Source of the DNA: an uncultured Holophagaceae bacterium
GTDB taxonomy: Bacteria > Acidobacteriota > Holophagae > Holophagales > Holophagaceae
Assembly (NCBI GenBank): GCA_903876615.1
Contig: CAIRAS010000183.1
Coordinates: 1 to 9,704 of the forward strand
Direction: 5' to 3'
Length of the DNA: 9,704 nt
In this document: positions 1 through 6,397 of the stretch, one piece after another
Layout of the letters: each line of letters opens with the position of its first letter
Position numbering within the stretch: position 1 is the stretch's first letter
Made by a program: the position numbers and the translations under genes
Notes under the pieces: generated by a model
What the model was told of the DNA's origin: nothing
The model's database searches: none
What the model saw: only the letters and a program-made list of their open reading frames with translations

Positions 1-703
1 AGGCGTCGAGACCCTCCCCGGACTGGGCGGACACGCGGAGCACCTCGATGCCGGGGTTCACCCGCCGGGCGAAGGCCAGGCACTGCTCCACATCGAAGCG
101 CAGGTAGGGCAGCAGGTCCACTTTGTTGAGCAGCAGCAGGTCCGCGGCGGCGAACATGTCCGGATACTTGAGGGGCTTGTCCTCACCCTCGGTGACGGAG
201 AGGATCACCACCTTGTGCGCCTCGCCGAGATCGAAGGCCGCGGGGCAGACGAGGTTGCCCACGTTCTCGATCATCACCACGGTCCCGGCGGGCGGGGCCA
301 GCAGGTCCAGCGCGTGGCCCACCATGTGGGCGTCCAGGTGACAGCCCTTCCCGGTGTTGATCTGCACCGCGGGCGCACCCGCGGCCTTGATGCGGTCCGC
401 GTCCTGGCTGGTCTGCTGGTCGCCTTCGATGACCACCACGGGCACCCGGCCCTGCAGGCGCCGGATGGTGGCCTCCAGCAGGGTGGTCTTGCCCGAGCCC
501 GGGCTGCTGACGAGGTTCAGCGTGAACCAGCCCTGGGCTGCGCAGCGGGCCCGGATCTGGGTCGCCAGGGCGTCGTTCTTCGCCAGCAGGTTCTGCTCCA
601 GGCTGACGCGGCGCCGGCCCGGCCGAAGCGGGGCTGCCTCGTGGGCATGCGCGTGGCCGTCCAGCGTGGCGCCGTCGCCCCCGCAACCACAGGTGGTGCA
701 CAT
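1..703 (-). CDS. hypB: HypB, nickel-binding GTPase for [NiFe]-hydrogenase maturation (3' part beyond the window)
   Basis: HypB is a cytoplasmic G3E-type GTPase that, with HypA, loads nickel into the hydrogenase large subunit. The 234 visible codons begin with MCTTCGCG, the N-terminal CxxCGC high-affinity nickel motif, followed by a small histidine cluster (HAHAH, 17-21). A P-loop, SSPGSGKTT, lies at 66-74. GCHLDAHM at 120-127 carries the Cys and His expected for the G-domain metal site. ENVGN (146-150) and NKVD (193-196) are the later GTPase motifs. The ATG at 703-701 lies 2 bases after the hypA stop and has a strong GAGGAGGG ribosome-binding site with about 7 bases of spacing, so this start is secure. 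The frame is open to the left edge, so the C-terminus is missing. HypB normally works with HypC, D, E and F, which are expected further left or elsewhere. Confidence 0.97.
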   Translation of the reverse strand, partial: MCTTCGCGGDGATLDGHAHAHEAAPLRPGRRRVSLEQNLLAKNDALATQIRARCAAQGWFTLNLVSSPGSGKTTLLEATIRRLQGRVPVVVIEGDQQTSQDADRIKAAGAPAVQINTGKGCHLDAHMVGHALDLLAPPAGTVVMIENVGNLVCPAAFDLGEAHKVVILSVTEGEDKPLKYPDMFAAADLLLLNKVDLLPYLRFDVEQCLAFARRVNPGIEVLRVSAQSGEGLDA

Positions 704-705
704 GG

Positions 706-1053
706 TCAGCCCTCCTCGACGTCGATGTCCTTGATGCGCAACTCGGTGCCGCCGGTGACCGTGACGAAGCCGTCGCCGCAGGCGGGGCACAGGTCGAAGC
801 GGGCCTGGATCTCCACCTCGGCGCCGCAGGCGTGGCAGAGCCCGCTGCCCGGCACCTCGATGATCTCCAGGTCGGCGCCCTCGACCACGGTGTCCTGGGC
901 GGCCACGTCGAAGCCGAAGCGCAGCGCCTCCACCTCCGCGCCCGAGAGCCGACCCACCTCGAGGCGCACCTGCAGGACTTGGCTGAAGCCGCGGGCCTGG
1001 GCCTCCTCCTGGATGCCCTGGATCATCCCTTCGAGGATGGAAAGCTCATGCAT
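706..1053 (-). CDS. hypA: HypA, nickel metallochaperone for hydrogenase maturation
   Basis: HypA is a small cytoplasmic nickel carrier that docks on the immature hydrogenase large subunit and on HypB. The 115-residue product has the usual family length. It starts with MHE, where the amino terminus and His2 form the nickel site, so the ATG at 1053 is the right start even though ATG triplets occur nearby. The zinc-binding loop is complete, with two CxxC pairs at Cys73/Cys76 and Cys89/Cys92. The gene begins 4 bases after the hoxW stop and ends 2 bases before hypB. Its ribosome-binding site is weak, so translation is probably coupled to hoxW. A hypA-hypB pair directly behind structural hydrogenase genes suggests maturation factors dedicated to this enzyme. 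Confidence 0.96.
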   Translation of the reverse strand: MHELSILEGMIQGIQEEAQARGFSQVLQVRLEVGRLSGAEVEALRFGFDVAAQDTVVEGADLEIIEVPGSGLCHACGAEVEIQARFDLCPACGDGFVTVTGGTELRIKDIDVEEG

Positions 1054-1057
1054 GCAG

Positions 1058-1552
1058 CTACTCTACCGCGGGCAGCAAGGCGGTCCAGGCCTCGAGGCTG
1101 GCGGCGCCGAGGAGGGCTTCCAGGAGGCCCCAGGCTGCCGCCAGGTGGGCCTCGGCAGGGACGGACAGGGGCTCGCCGAGCTCGAAGGCCGCCCCCCGGA
1201 TGCCCAGCACGAAGGCCGGCGGCGCGGGCGCTCCGGTGATCCGCTCATAGACATGGAGGACCGCCCCGGGGCTCAGCTCATGGGTGGTGTAGCTGCTGTC
1301 CAAGGTGGGGTGGACGCGGCGGAAGGCGAAGGGCGGCGGACAGGCAGCGTCAGCATCCAGGAACAGAGCCAGGTCCTGGCCCCGGAGGTCCTCGGCGTGC
1401 TCGATCTGCAGCTGGAAGTCCGCCACAGGCGTGACCCGGAGGTCCGGGTGCTCCCGCAGCCAGGCCACTGCCCGATCCAGCAGCTGCGGACCCAGGGCGT
1501 CATCTCCCCGGCTGGGGTTGCCATAGCCGAAGAGGACCACGGACAGGCTCAC
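1058..1552 (-). CDS. hoxW: HoxW, C-terminal processing endopeptidase for HoxH
   Basis: This is a hydrogenase maturation protease (HyaD/HycI/HoxW family, peptidase M52). Once nickel is in place it cleaves the C-terminal tail of the large subunit. The 164-residue length is typical. Near the N-terminus it has GYGNPSRGDDALG (9-21), whose Asp17/Asp18 match the first nickel-sensing acidic position. LFLDAD holds Asp66, the likely second position, and THELSP holds His91, the third. These assignments are by motif position relative to E. coli HybD. The start codon is GTG, overlapping the hoxH stop as GTGA (1552-1549). There is no convincing ribosome-binding site, so reinitiation after hoxH is likely. 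Its place right behind hoxH marks HoxH as the substrate. Confidence 0.93.
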   Translation of the reverse strand: MSLSVVLFGYGNPSRGDDALGPQLLDRAVAWLREHPDLRVTPVADFQLQIEHAEDLRGQDLALFLDADAACPPPFAFRRVHPTLDSSYTTHELSPGAVLHVYERITGAPAPPAFVLGIRGAAFELGEPLSVPAEAHLAAAWGLLEALLGAASLEAWTALLPAVE

Positions 1553-3039
1553 GGCGTGGGCCGGGACAGCCCGCCCTCGGCAGACCGCACCAGCCGGTCC
1601 AGCAGCTCACCGTCGGCAGCCAGCAGGCTCACCTCCAGCGGCATCCGGCCCAGGGCGTGCGTGGCGCAGGAGAGACAGGGATCGTAGGCCCGGATCGCCA
1701 CCTCGATGTGGTTGAGTAGGCCCTCGGTGAGCTTCCGGCCATCAAGGTAGCGGGCAGCGACCTGCCGCACGGCCTCGTTCATGGCCTGGTTGTTGTTCGT
1801 GGTGCTCACGATGAGGTTGGCCTTCTCCACCGCATCGTTCTCGTTGATCTTGTAGTGGTGGAACAAGGTGCCCCGGGGGGCCTCCACCACACCTACGCCT
1901 TCCAGGGCCCGGGCGCCGCGGGTGACCAGGTCCGTGCCGAGCAGGTCGGGATCCTCCAGCAGCCGCTCGATGGCCTCGGCGGCGTGCAGCATCTCGATCA
2001 TGCGAGCCCAGTGGTAGGCCAGGGTGGCCTGCTGCAGCCCGCCCCCCGCGGCGGCCCGGAAGACCTGGCGCTCGGCCTCGGCCAGGGGCGTGGGCACCCG
2101 GTCGCAGATGTTCAGGCGCGCCAGGGGCCCCACCCGGTACCAGCCCTCCTCAGCACCCTTGCCGATGATGAAAGGGAACTTCATGTAGGACCACGACTTC
2201 ACCTCTTCGCGGATGTAGCGGTTGTAGTGGGTGTAGTCCACGTGGTCGAAGATGGTGGCACCCCCCGCGTCCAGGGCCCGCAGCCCACCGTCGTAGAGGT
2301 CGAGGCCCCCATCGGCCCCGACGAGGCCGAGGTGGTTGGAGGGGAAGGTCCCGAACTCCGCGCTGTACTCGCTGGAGGTGAAGAAGTCCCGGCTGAGCTT
2401 CACCGCGGACCGGCTCCAGGCCACTACCTGAGCGATGCCGCCCCGGAGCTCGTCGCGTTCGGAGGCCTTGAGCGCCTTGTTCATGCCGCCGGGCAAGGCC
2501 GCCGTGCCGTGGACCCGCTTGCCCGTGATGTGGCGGATGATCTCCTGGCCGTACTTCCGGAGCTTCACGCCCTGCAAGGCCAAGTCCGGGTGGCTGGCGA
2601 TGACGCCGACGATGTGGCGCCGCTCCACCTCAGAGTCGAAGCCGAAGAGCAGGTCAGGGCTGGCGAGGTGGAAGAAGTGGAGGGCGTGGGACTGGAGCAT
2701 CTGGCCGAAGTGCAGCAGGCGGCGCAGCTTCTCTGCAGGTGGGGTCAGGGTGCGGGCCCCCACCAGCATGTCCATGGCCTTGGCCGCGGCCAGGTGATGG
2801 CTCACGGGGCAGATGCCGCAGAGCCGCTGGACCAGGACGGGCACCTCCCAGTAGGGCCGGCCCTGGATGAACTTCTCGAAGCCTCGGAACTCCACGATGT
2901 GGAGGCGAACCTGGTGGACCCGGTTCTGCTCGTCCAGGAGCAGGGTGACCTTGCCGTGGCCCTCCACCCGGGTGACCGGCTCGATCACGACGCGCCTCAG
3001 GTCCTGGGGGTTGGCGGCAGATTCCAGGTCACGGCTCAT
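1549..3039 (-). CDS. hoxH: HoxH, large Ni-Fe catalytic subunit of NAD-coupled hydrogenase
   Basis: HoxH carries the Ni-Fe(CN)2CO site that splits or makes H2 in the cytoplasmic bidirectional hydrogenase. The product is 496 residues. The N-terminal L0 motif is RVEGH (24-28), whose Glu26 is the likely proton-relay residue. The L1 motif RLCGICPVSHH gives Cys74 and Cys77; the L2 motif DPCLSCATHALG gives Cys455 and Cys458. These four cysteines are the metal ligands. HoxW is expected to cut after His461, removing 35 residues, which is longer than the 24-residue tail of C. necator HoxH. The ATG at 3039 has GGGAGAA about 7 bases upstream and lies 16 bases after hoxY. The open frame continues upstream, but there it only shadows hoxY. 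Overall motif style fits group 3d; an F420-non-reducing (Mvh) type is argued against by the hoxF and hoxU neighbours. Confidence 0.97.
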   Translation of the reverse strand: MSRDLESAANPQDLRRVVIEPVTRVEGHGKVTLLLDEQNRVHQVRLHIVEFRGFEKFIQGRPYWEVPVLVQRLCGICPVSHHLAAAKAMDMLVGARTLTPPAEKLRRLLHFGQMLQSHALHFFHLASPDLLFGFDSEVERRHIVGVIASHPDLALQGVKLRKYGQEIIRHITGKRVHGTAALPGGMNKALKASERDELRGGIAQVVAWSRSAVKLSRDFFTSSEYSAEFGTFPSNHLGLVGADGGLDLYDGGLRALDAGGATIFDHVDYTHYNRYIREEVKSWSYMKFPFIIGKGAEEGWYRVGPLARLNICDRVPTPLAEAERQVFRAAAGGGLQQATLAYHWARMIEMLHAAEAIERLLEDPDLLGTDLVTRGARALEGVGVVEAPRGTLFHHYKINENDAVEKANLIVSTTNNNQAMNEAVRQVAARYLDGRKLTEGLLNHIEVAIRAYDPCLSCATHALGRMPLEVSLLAADGELLDRLVRSAEGGLSRPTP

Positions 3040-3055
3040 GGACGGTTCTCCCGGG

Positions 3056-3598
3056 TCAGTCGTAGCGGAGGAGCTGGAGGGGCAGGCTGGGGTCGCGACC
3101 GGCGATGAGCTCCGTGAGGAAGTGCCAGAACGCATCCGCCGAGGGGGGGCACCCAGGCAGGTAGTGGTCCACCCGGACGACCTCATGGAGGGGATAGACC
3201 TTGTCCAGCAGCAGCGGGATCTCGGCGTCGTCTGGGATGTGAGCGTTCTCGACACCGACCCCGCGGATGTAGGTCTCGTCCAGACACTCCTTGAGGGTGT
3301 GGTGGTTCCGCATGGACGGGATGCCCCCTGTGATGGCGCACTCACCCACGGAGACCAGGACCCTGCAGTGCTCCCGGAAGTGCCGCAGCAGGTGCACGTT
3401 CTCGGCGTTGCAGAGCCCGCCCTCCACCAGGCCAAGGTCAACCAGGCCTTCGATGGTCTTGATGTCATTGATGGGGCTGCGGTCAAACTCGATGAGCTCC
3501 AGCAGGTCCAGCAGGCGCTCATCAATATCCAGGAAGGACATGTGGCAGCCAAAGCAGCCGGCCAGTGAGCAGGTGGCGACCTTCAGTTTGCTAGCCAT
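3056..3598 (-). CDS. hoxY: HoxY, small iron-sulfur subunit of NAD-coupled hydrogenase
   Basis: HoxY passes electrons between the Ni-Fe site of HoxH and the diaphorase HoxFU. At 180 residues it is a short small subunit with only the proximal [4Fe-4S] cluster. The expected ligands are visible: Cys15 and Cys18 in LAGCFGCHMSFLD, Cys87 in GECAITGG, and Cys150 in LPGCPPSAD. There is no twin-arginine signal peptide and no membrane anchor, so the enzyme is cytoplasmic. I chose the ATG at 3598 because the LAGCFGC motif then falls at its usual distance from the N-terminus and GGGAGG lies about 9 bases upstream. A longer frame from 3688 would only add hoxU shadow sequence. The start overlaps the hoxU stop by 8 bases, which suggests translational coupling. 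Confidence 0.96.
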   Translation of the reverse strand: MASKLKVATCSLAGCFGCHMSFLDIDERLLDLLELIEFDRSPINDIKTIEGLVDLGLVEGGLCNAENVHLLRHFREHCRVLVSVGECAITGGIPSMRNHHTLKECLDETYIRGVGVENAHIPDDAEIPLLLDKVYPLHEVVRVDHYLPGCPPSADAFWHFLTELIAGRDPSLPLQLLRYD

Positions 3599-4331
3599 GG
3601 GTGAGCGCCTCCCGCGCCTGGAACCTTCGGACACTGGCCACGGCGATGGGCTCCTTGTCGTAGTCACGCTCACCGATGGGCACCTCAAAGCCCTTCCCCT
3701 TGAAGAGGATCGCGCCCACCGGGCAGTGCTGGACCGCCTCGTCCTCGACGGTGACTCGGCTGTCCTTCAGGAGACCGCTGGGGGAATCCACCACGATGAC
3801 GGTGTGGATACCCCGGCCGGTCATGGCGAAGACGTTTTTGCGGTCCACGTCCCGGCTGATCCGCACGCACAGGCCACAGAGGATGCAGCGGTCCCGGTCG
3901 AGGATGATGCCGGGATGGGAGGCGTCCATCTCGCGCCGGGGGAAGAACTGGGGGTAGTGGTTGTTCTGAAGGCCCAGGTGGTAGGCCGTGGCCTGCAGCT
4001 TGCAGCTGCCGCTCTTCTCGCAGGAGGGGCAGTAGTGGTTGCCCTCCACGAAGAGCATCTGGGTGAGGGTCCGTCGCATGGCACGCAGCTCCACCGTGTC
4101 GCTCTGTACCATCTGACCGGCCACCGCGGGCTGGGTGCAGGAGGCGAAGGGGCGGCCGTTCACGATGACCGTGCAGAGCCGGCAGCTGCTGTGCGGCTCG
4201 TAGTCGGGGTTGTGGCAGAGGTGCGGGATGAAGACTCCGGCGGACATGGCCGCGTCAAAGACGGTCTGCCCCTCCCGGAACGGAATCTCCCGGCCATCGA
4301 GGAAGAAAGTCCTGTTGGAATCCGGACACAT
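3591..4331 (-). CDS. hoxU: HoxU, iron-sulfur electron-transfer subunit of the hydrogenase diaphorase
   Basis: HoxU resembles the N-terminal part of complex I subunit NuoG and links HoxF to HoxYH. In the 246 residues I see a [2Fe-2S] ferredoxin-like domain with Cys39, Cys50, Cys53 and Cys65; a His/Cys [4Fe-4S] site in NHYCPSCEKSGSC (His99, Cys101, Cys104, Cys110); and a further [4Fe-4S] site with CILCGLC (Cys149, 152, 155) plus Cys203 in QHCPVGA. The molybdopterin-like C-terminal part of NuoG is absent, as usual for HoxU. The ATG at 4331 follows the hoxF stop by 11 bases, with GGGGGTG as its ribosome-binding site. The stop overlaps the hoxY start. HndD-type or formate dehydrogenase subunits share these domains, but hoxY and hoxH next door settle the call. 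Confidence 0.95.
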   Translation of the reverse strand: MCPDSNRTFFLDGREIPFREGQTVFDAAMSAGVFIPHLCHNPDYEPHSSCRLCTVIVNGRPFASCTQPAVAGQMVQSDTVELRAMRRTLTQMLFVEGNHYCPSCEKSGSCKLQATAYHLGLQNNHYPQFFPRREMDASHPGIILDRDRCILCGLCVRISRDVDRKNVFAMTGRGIHTVIVVDSPSGLLKDSRVTVEDEAVQHCPVGAILFKGKGFEVPIGERDYDKEPIAVASVRRFQAREALTHG

Positions 4332-4342
4332 GGGTCACCCCC

Positions 4343-6205
4343 TCACAGATGGGCCGCATCGTCATCACGGCCCGTGAGCTGCCGTGCTTCCTCGAGAGAG
4401 GCATCCAGGTCGAAGGCGGGCTCGAAGCCGCCGACCATCATCCGCTTCTCCCAGTCCCCCCGGAACTTCGTCAGGCTGTCCATCAGGTGGTTGGGAGCGG
4501 TCTGGCCCAGGCCACAGTGGGCCGTGGTCTTCATGAGCTGGCTGATCCGCTGGACCTCCTCCAGGTCCAGGGGACTCCCCTTCCCTGCAGCCACCCGGTC
4601 CACCAGGTTCGCCAGCAGGCTGGTGCCGACCCGGCAGGGGGTGCAGAGGCCGCAGCTTTCATGCTGGAAGAAGCGGGTGAAGTTCTGGACCACCTCGAAC
4701 ATGTCCCGCTGGGGCCCGAAGACCATGAAGGTGCCCACGGTGGTGAGGTCTTCGTAGGCCAGGGCCCGGTCAAACTCCTGCTGGGTGATGGTCGTACCGG
4801 AGGGGCCGCTGACCTGGACGGCCTGCGCATCCAGGCCGCCGCAGTCGCGCAGGATCTCCCGGGCGCTCACCCCGAAGGGATACTCGTAGATGCCGGGCCG
4901 CTCGCAGTCGCCGGACACGCAGAACAGCTTGGTCCCCGTGGAGTGCATGGTCCCGTGGCCCGCGAACCAGGCGCCCCCCTTCAGGGCCACCATGGCCACT
5001 GCGGCGAAGGTCTCCACGTTGTTGACCACCGTGGGGCGCTTCTCGACGCCGGCCACCACGGGCAGCGGCCAGCGCTTCCGGGGCTTGCCGCGCCGGCCCT
5101 CGATGGACTCGATCATCGCCGACTCCATGCCGCAGATGTAGGCCCCGGCGCCCCAGTGGATGACGATGTCGAAGGCGTGGCCGGTACCCAGGAGGTTCCG
5201 GCCGAGAAGGCCCGCTTCCCGCCGCCGGGCCAGCACCGCCTCCAGGTGGTTCTTGAGATACCAGTATTCCTGGCGGATGTAGAGAATGCCCTGGCTGGCG
5301 CCCACCACGTAGCCGCAGAGGGTCATGCCCTCGAACACCATGTCGGCGTAGCTGCTCAGCATCACGCGGTCCTTGAAGGTGCCGGGCTCGCCTTCGTCGG
5401 CATTGCACACCACGAAGCGCTCCGGCGCCGGCGTGTCCCGGCAGGCCTCCCACTTGATGGCGGCCTTGAAGCCCGCGCCGCCCCGGCCCCGAAGGTCCGA
5501 GCGGTAGAGCTCCTTCAGGGTCTCGTCGGCCCCGCGCTTCCAGGCGATGCCCGAGGCGGGATCCACCGCTTCCTCGAACTGGATCGCCTTCAGGGTCTCA
5601 TCCCCGCCGCGGAGCAGCGCGGACCTGAGGGCCGCCCCGGGCTCAAAGGCGCGGCGGAACAGCACGTCGGAGCGGCGGAAGTTGTCCTCCACCCGGAACA
5701 GCTCCGGCGGCCAGGCCGCAACCGGCGTCCGGGCCATGATGAGGTCCACCATGCGGTCCGCCCGCTCCCGGCTGAGCCGGGTCACCGGCAGGCCGTTCAC
5801 CAGGGCGGCGGGGCCCTGGTCGCACATGCCCGTGCAGGAGGTGAACTGGACGCTCACCCGGCCGTCACTGCGGACCTTCCCCAGTTTCACGCCCAGCCGA
5901 CTGCAGAGGTACTTCCCGATCCCCTGGTTCCCGAGCATGCGGTCCGTGATGTTGTCGCTGAGGTAGATGACGTAGTCGCCGAGGAAGCTGTCGCTGAGGA
6001 ACGAGTAAAATCCCACCAGACCCCGGATGTGGGCGCGCGTCACCCGGAGGTGCTCGGCGATGAGGCTCACGGCCTCCTCGGGCACCCAGTGGAAAGCGTG
6101 CTGGACCTCCACCAGGATCTGCAGCAGCTCACCCGCGTCCCGGGGGTGCTGCTGCAAGATCTGGTGCAACGATTCCTGAGCTGGGGTCGTGACGGCTTGG
6201 GACAT
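4343..6205 (-). CDS. hoxF: HoxF, NuoE-NuoF fused diaphorase subunit binding FMN and NAD(H)
   Basis: HoxF exchanges electrons with NAD+/NADH. It joins a NuoE-like thioredoxin-fold domain (about 1-160) to a NuoF-like part (about 165-590), as in C. necator HoxF; cyanobacteria use separate HoxE and HoxF. GRGGAGF (240-246) and NADEGEPGTFKDR (268-280) mark the FMN and NADH site, followed by GAGAYICGMESA (from 352). ESCGLCTPCR plus AHCGLG give the [4Fe-4S] ligands Cys518, 521, 524 and 564. In the NuoE-like part only Cys124 and Cys128 of the usual four cluster cysteines are present; Ser83 and Asp88 occupy the places of the first pair. I prefer the ATG at 6205 (620 residues), since GGGGAG lies 6 bases upstream. 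The in-frame ATG at 6211 abuts that site directly and is a poorer start. This is the first gene of the operon. Confidence 0.95.
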   Translation of the reverse strand: MSQAVTTPAQESLHQILQQHPRDAGELLQILVEVQHAFHWVPEEAVSLIAEHLRVTRAHIRGLVGFYSFLSDSFLGDYVIYLSDNITDRMLGNQGIGKYLCSRLGVKLGKVRSDGRVSVQFTSCTGMCDQGPAALVNGLPVTRLSRERADRMVDLIMARTPVAAWPPELFRVEDNFRRSDVLFRRAFEPGAALRSALLRGGDETLKAIQFEEAVDPASGIAWKRGADETLKELYRSDLRGRGGAGFKAAIKWEACRDTPAPERFVVCNADEGEPGTFKDRVMLSSYADMVFEGMTLCGYVVGASQGILYIRQEYWYLKNHLEAVLARRREAGLLGRNLLGTGHAFDIVIHWGAGAYICGMESAMIESIEGRRGKPRKRWPLPVVAGVEKRPTVVNNVETFAAVAMVALKGGAWFAGHGTMHSTGTKLFCVSGDCERPGIYEYPFGVSAREILRDCGGLDAQAVQVSGPSGTTITQQEFDRALAYEDLTTVGTFMVFGPQRDMFEVVQNFTRFFQHESCGLCTPCRVGTSLLANLVDRVAAGKGSPLDLEEVQRISQLMKTTAHCGLGQTAPNHLMDSLTKFRGDWEKRMMVGGFEPAFDLDASLEEARQLTGRDDDAAHL

Positions 6206-6211
6206 GGGCAT

Positions 6212-6217
6212 CTCCCC
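6212..6217 (-). promoter_or_regulatory. Ribosome-binding site deciding the hoxF start
   Basis: GGGGAG reads on the minus strand directly in front of the ATG at 6211, leaving no spacer for that codon, but it is 6 bases from the second in-frame ATG at 6205. The second ATG is therefore the likelier start, shortening HoxF by two residues compared with the longest frame. Confidence 0.6.
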
Positions 6218-6257
6218 GGGATGGGGCCGGCACCGCGAACCCGGCCCTGCTCACCGC

Positions 6258-6272
6258 GTGTGCCCGGCACAC
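6258..6272. promoter_or_regulatory. GC-rich 15-base palindrome in the hoxF leader
   Basis: GTGTGCCCGGCACAC is a perfect palindrome with 7-base arms around a single central base (6265). It lies about 53 bases before the hoxF start, within the predicted untranslated leader. It could be a repressor operator or fold as a short hairpin in the mRNA. No uridine run follows it in either direction, so a factor-independent terminator for rsmI is unlikely. The function is inferred only from symmetry and position. Confidence 0.35.
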
Positions 6273-6290
6273 CCGGCGCCTGACTCCAAA

Positions 6291-6305
6291 GATGACTAAA
6301 TCATC
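6291..6305. promoter_or_regulatory. AT-rich palindrome in the hoxF leader, possible operator
   Basis: GATGACTAAATCATC has 5-base inverted arms (GATGA/TCATC) around CTAAA. It lies about 55-70 bases downstream of the start point predicted from the candidate promoter and 86 bases before hoxF. It does not match the FNR site TTGAT-N4-ATCAA or a complete CRP site. Arm length and spacing would suit a dimeric regulator, but chance is possible for arms this short. Confidence 0.3.
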
Positions 6306-6365
6306 GTCAACCTACACCCGACCCTCGGGGTACACAACCCTTCATCGCCGCAGATTGTGACGAAC

Positions 6366-6394
6366 ATTAGATAAATGATAAGCGTGACTATGAA
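6366..6394 (-). promoter_or_regulatory. Candidate sigma-70-type promoter of the hox operon
   Basis: On the minus strand TTCATA (6394-6389, 4 of 6 matches to TTGACA) is followed after exactly 17 bases by TCTAAT (6371-6366, 5 of 6 matches to TATAAT). Transcription would start near 6359, giving a leader of about 150 bases before hoxF. It starts only 4 bases after the rsmI stop codon, in the most AT-rich stretch of the window. I found no sigma-54 GG-N10-GC element in the leader. The prediction rests on consensus matching alone; low-level read-through from rsmI is also possible, as no terminator is evident. Confidence 0.4.
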
Positions 6395-6397
6395 TTT

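Noticed and set aside
215..1687. 490-codon plus-strand frame opposite hypB, hypA, hoxW and the hoxH end
   Set aside because: It spans four clear genes on the other strand, has no domain motifs and no plausible ribosome-binding site.
3040..3552. Upstream extension of the hoxH frame
   Set aside because: It lies inside hoxY in another frame and has no hydrogenase motifs; the ATG at 3039 fits the family.
3591..4331. Whether HoxU and HoxF are complex I subunits NuoG and NuoF
   Set aside because: HoxU is too short for NuoG, HoxF contains a NuoE fusion, and hoxY, hoxH and hoxW follow directly.
4349..6283. 644-codon open frame on the plus strand opposite hoxF
   Set aside because: It is an antisense shadow caused by high GC and codon-position bias. 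Its translation is rich in Ala, Gly, His and Val with no recognisable motif, while the opposite strand encodes an unmistakable HoxF.
6328..6340. Small inverted repeat GGGT-N5-ACCC after rsmI as a terminator
   Set aside because: The stem is only 4 bases and no T-run follows.
6351..6385. Possible CRP site around TGTGA in the hoxF leader
   Set aside because: Only one half-site (TGTGA near 6356-6360) is present, with no TCACA at the right distance.
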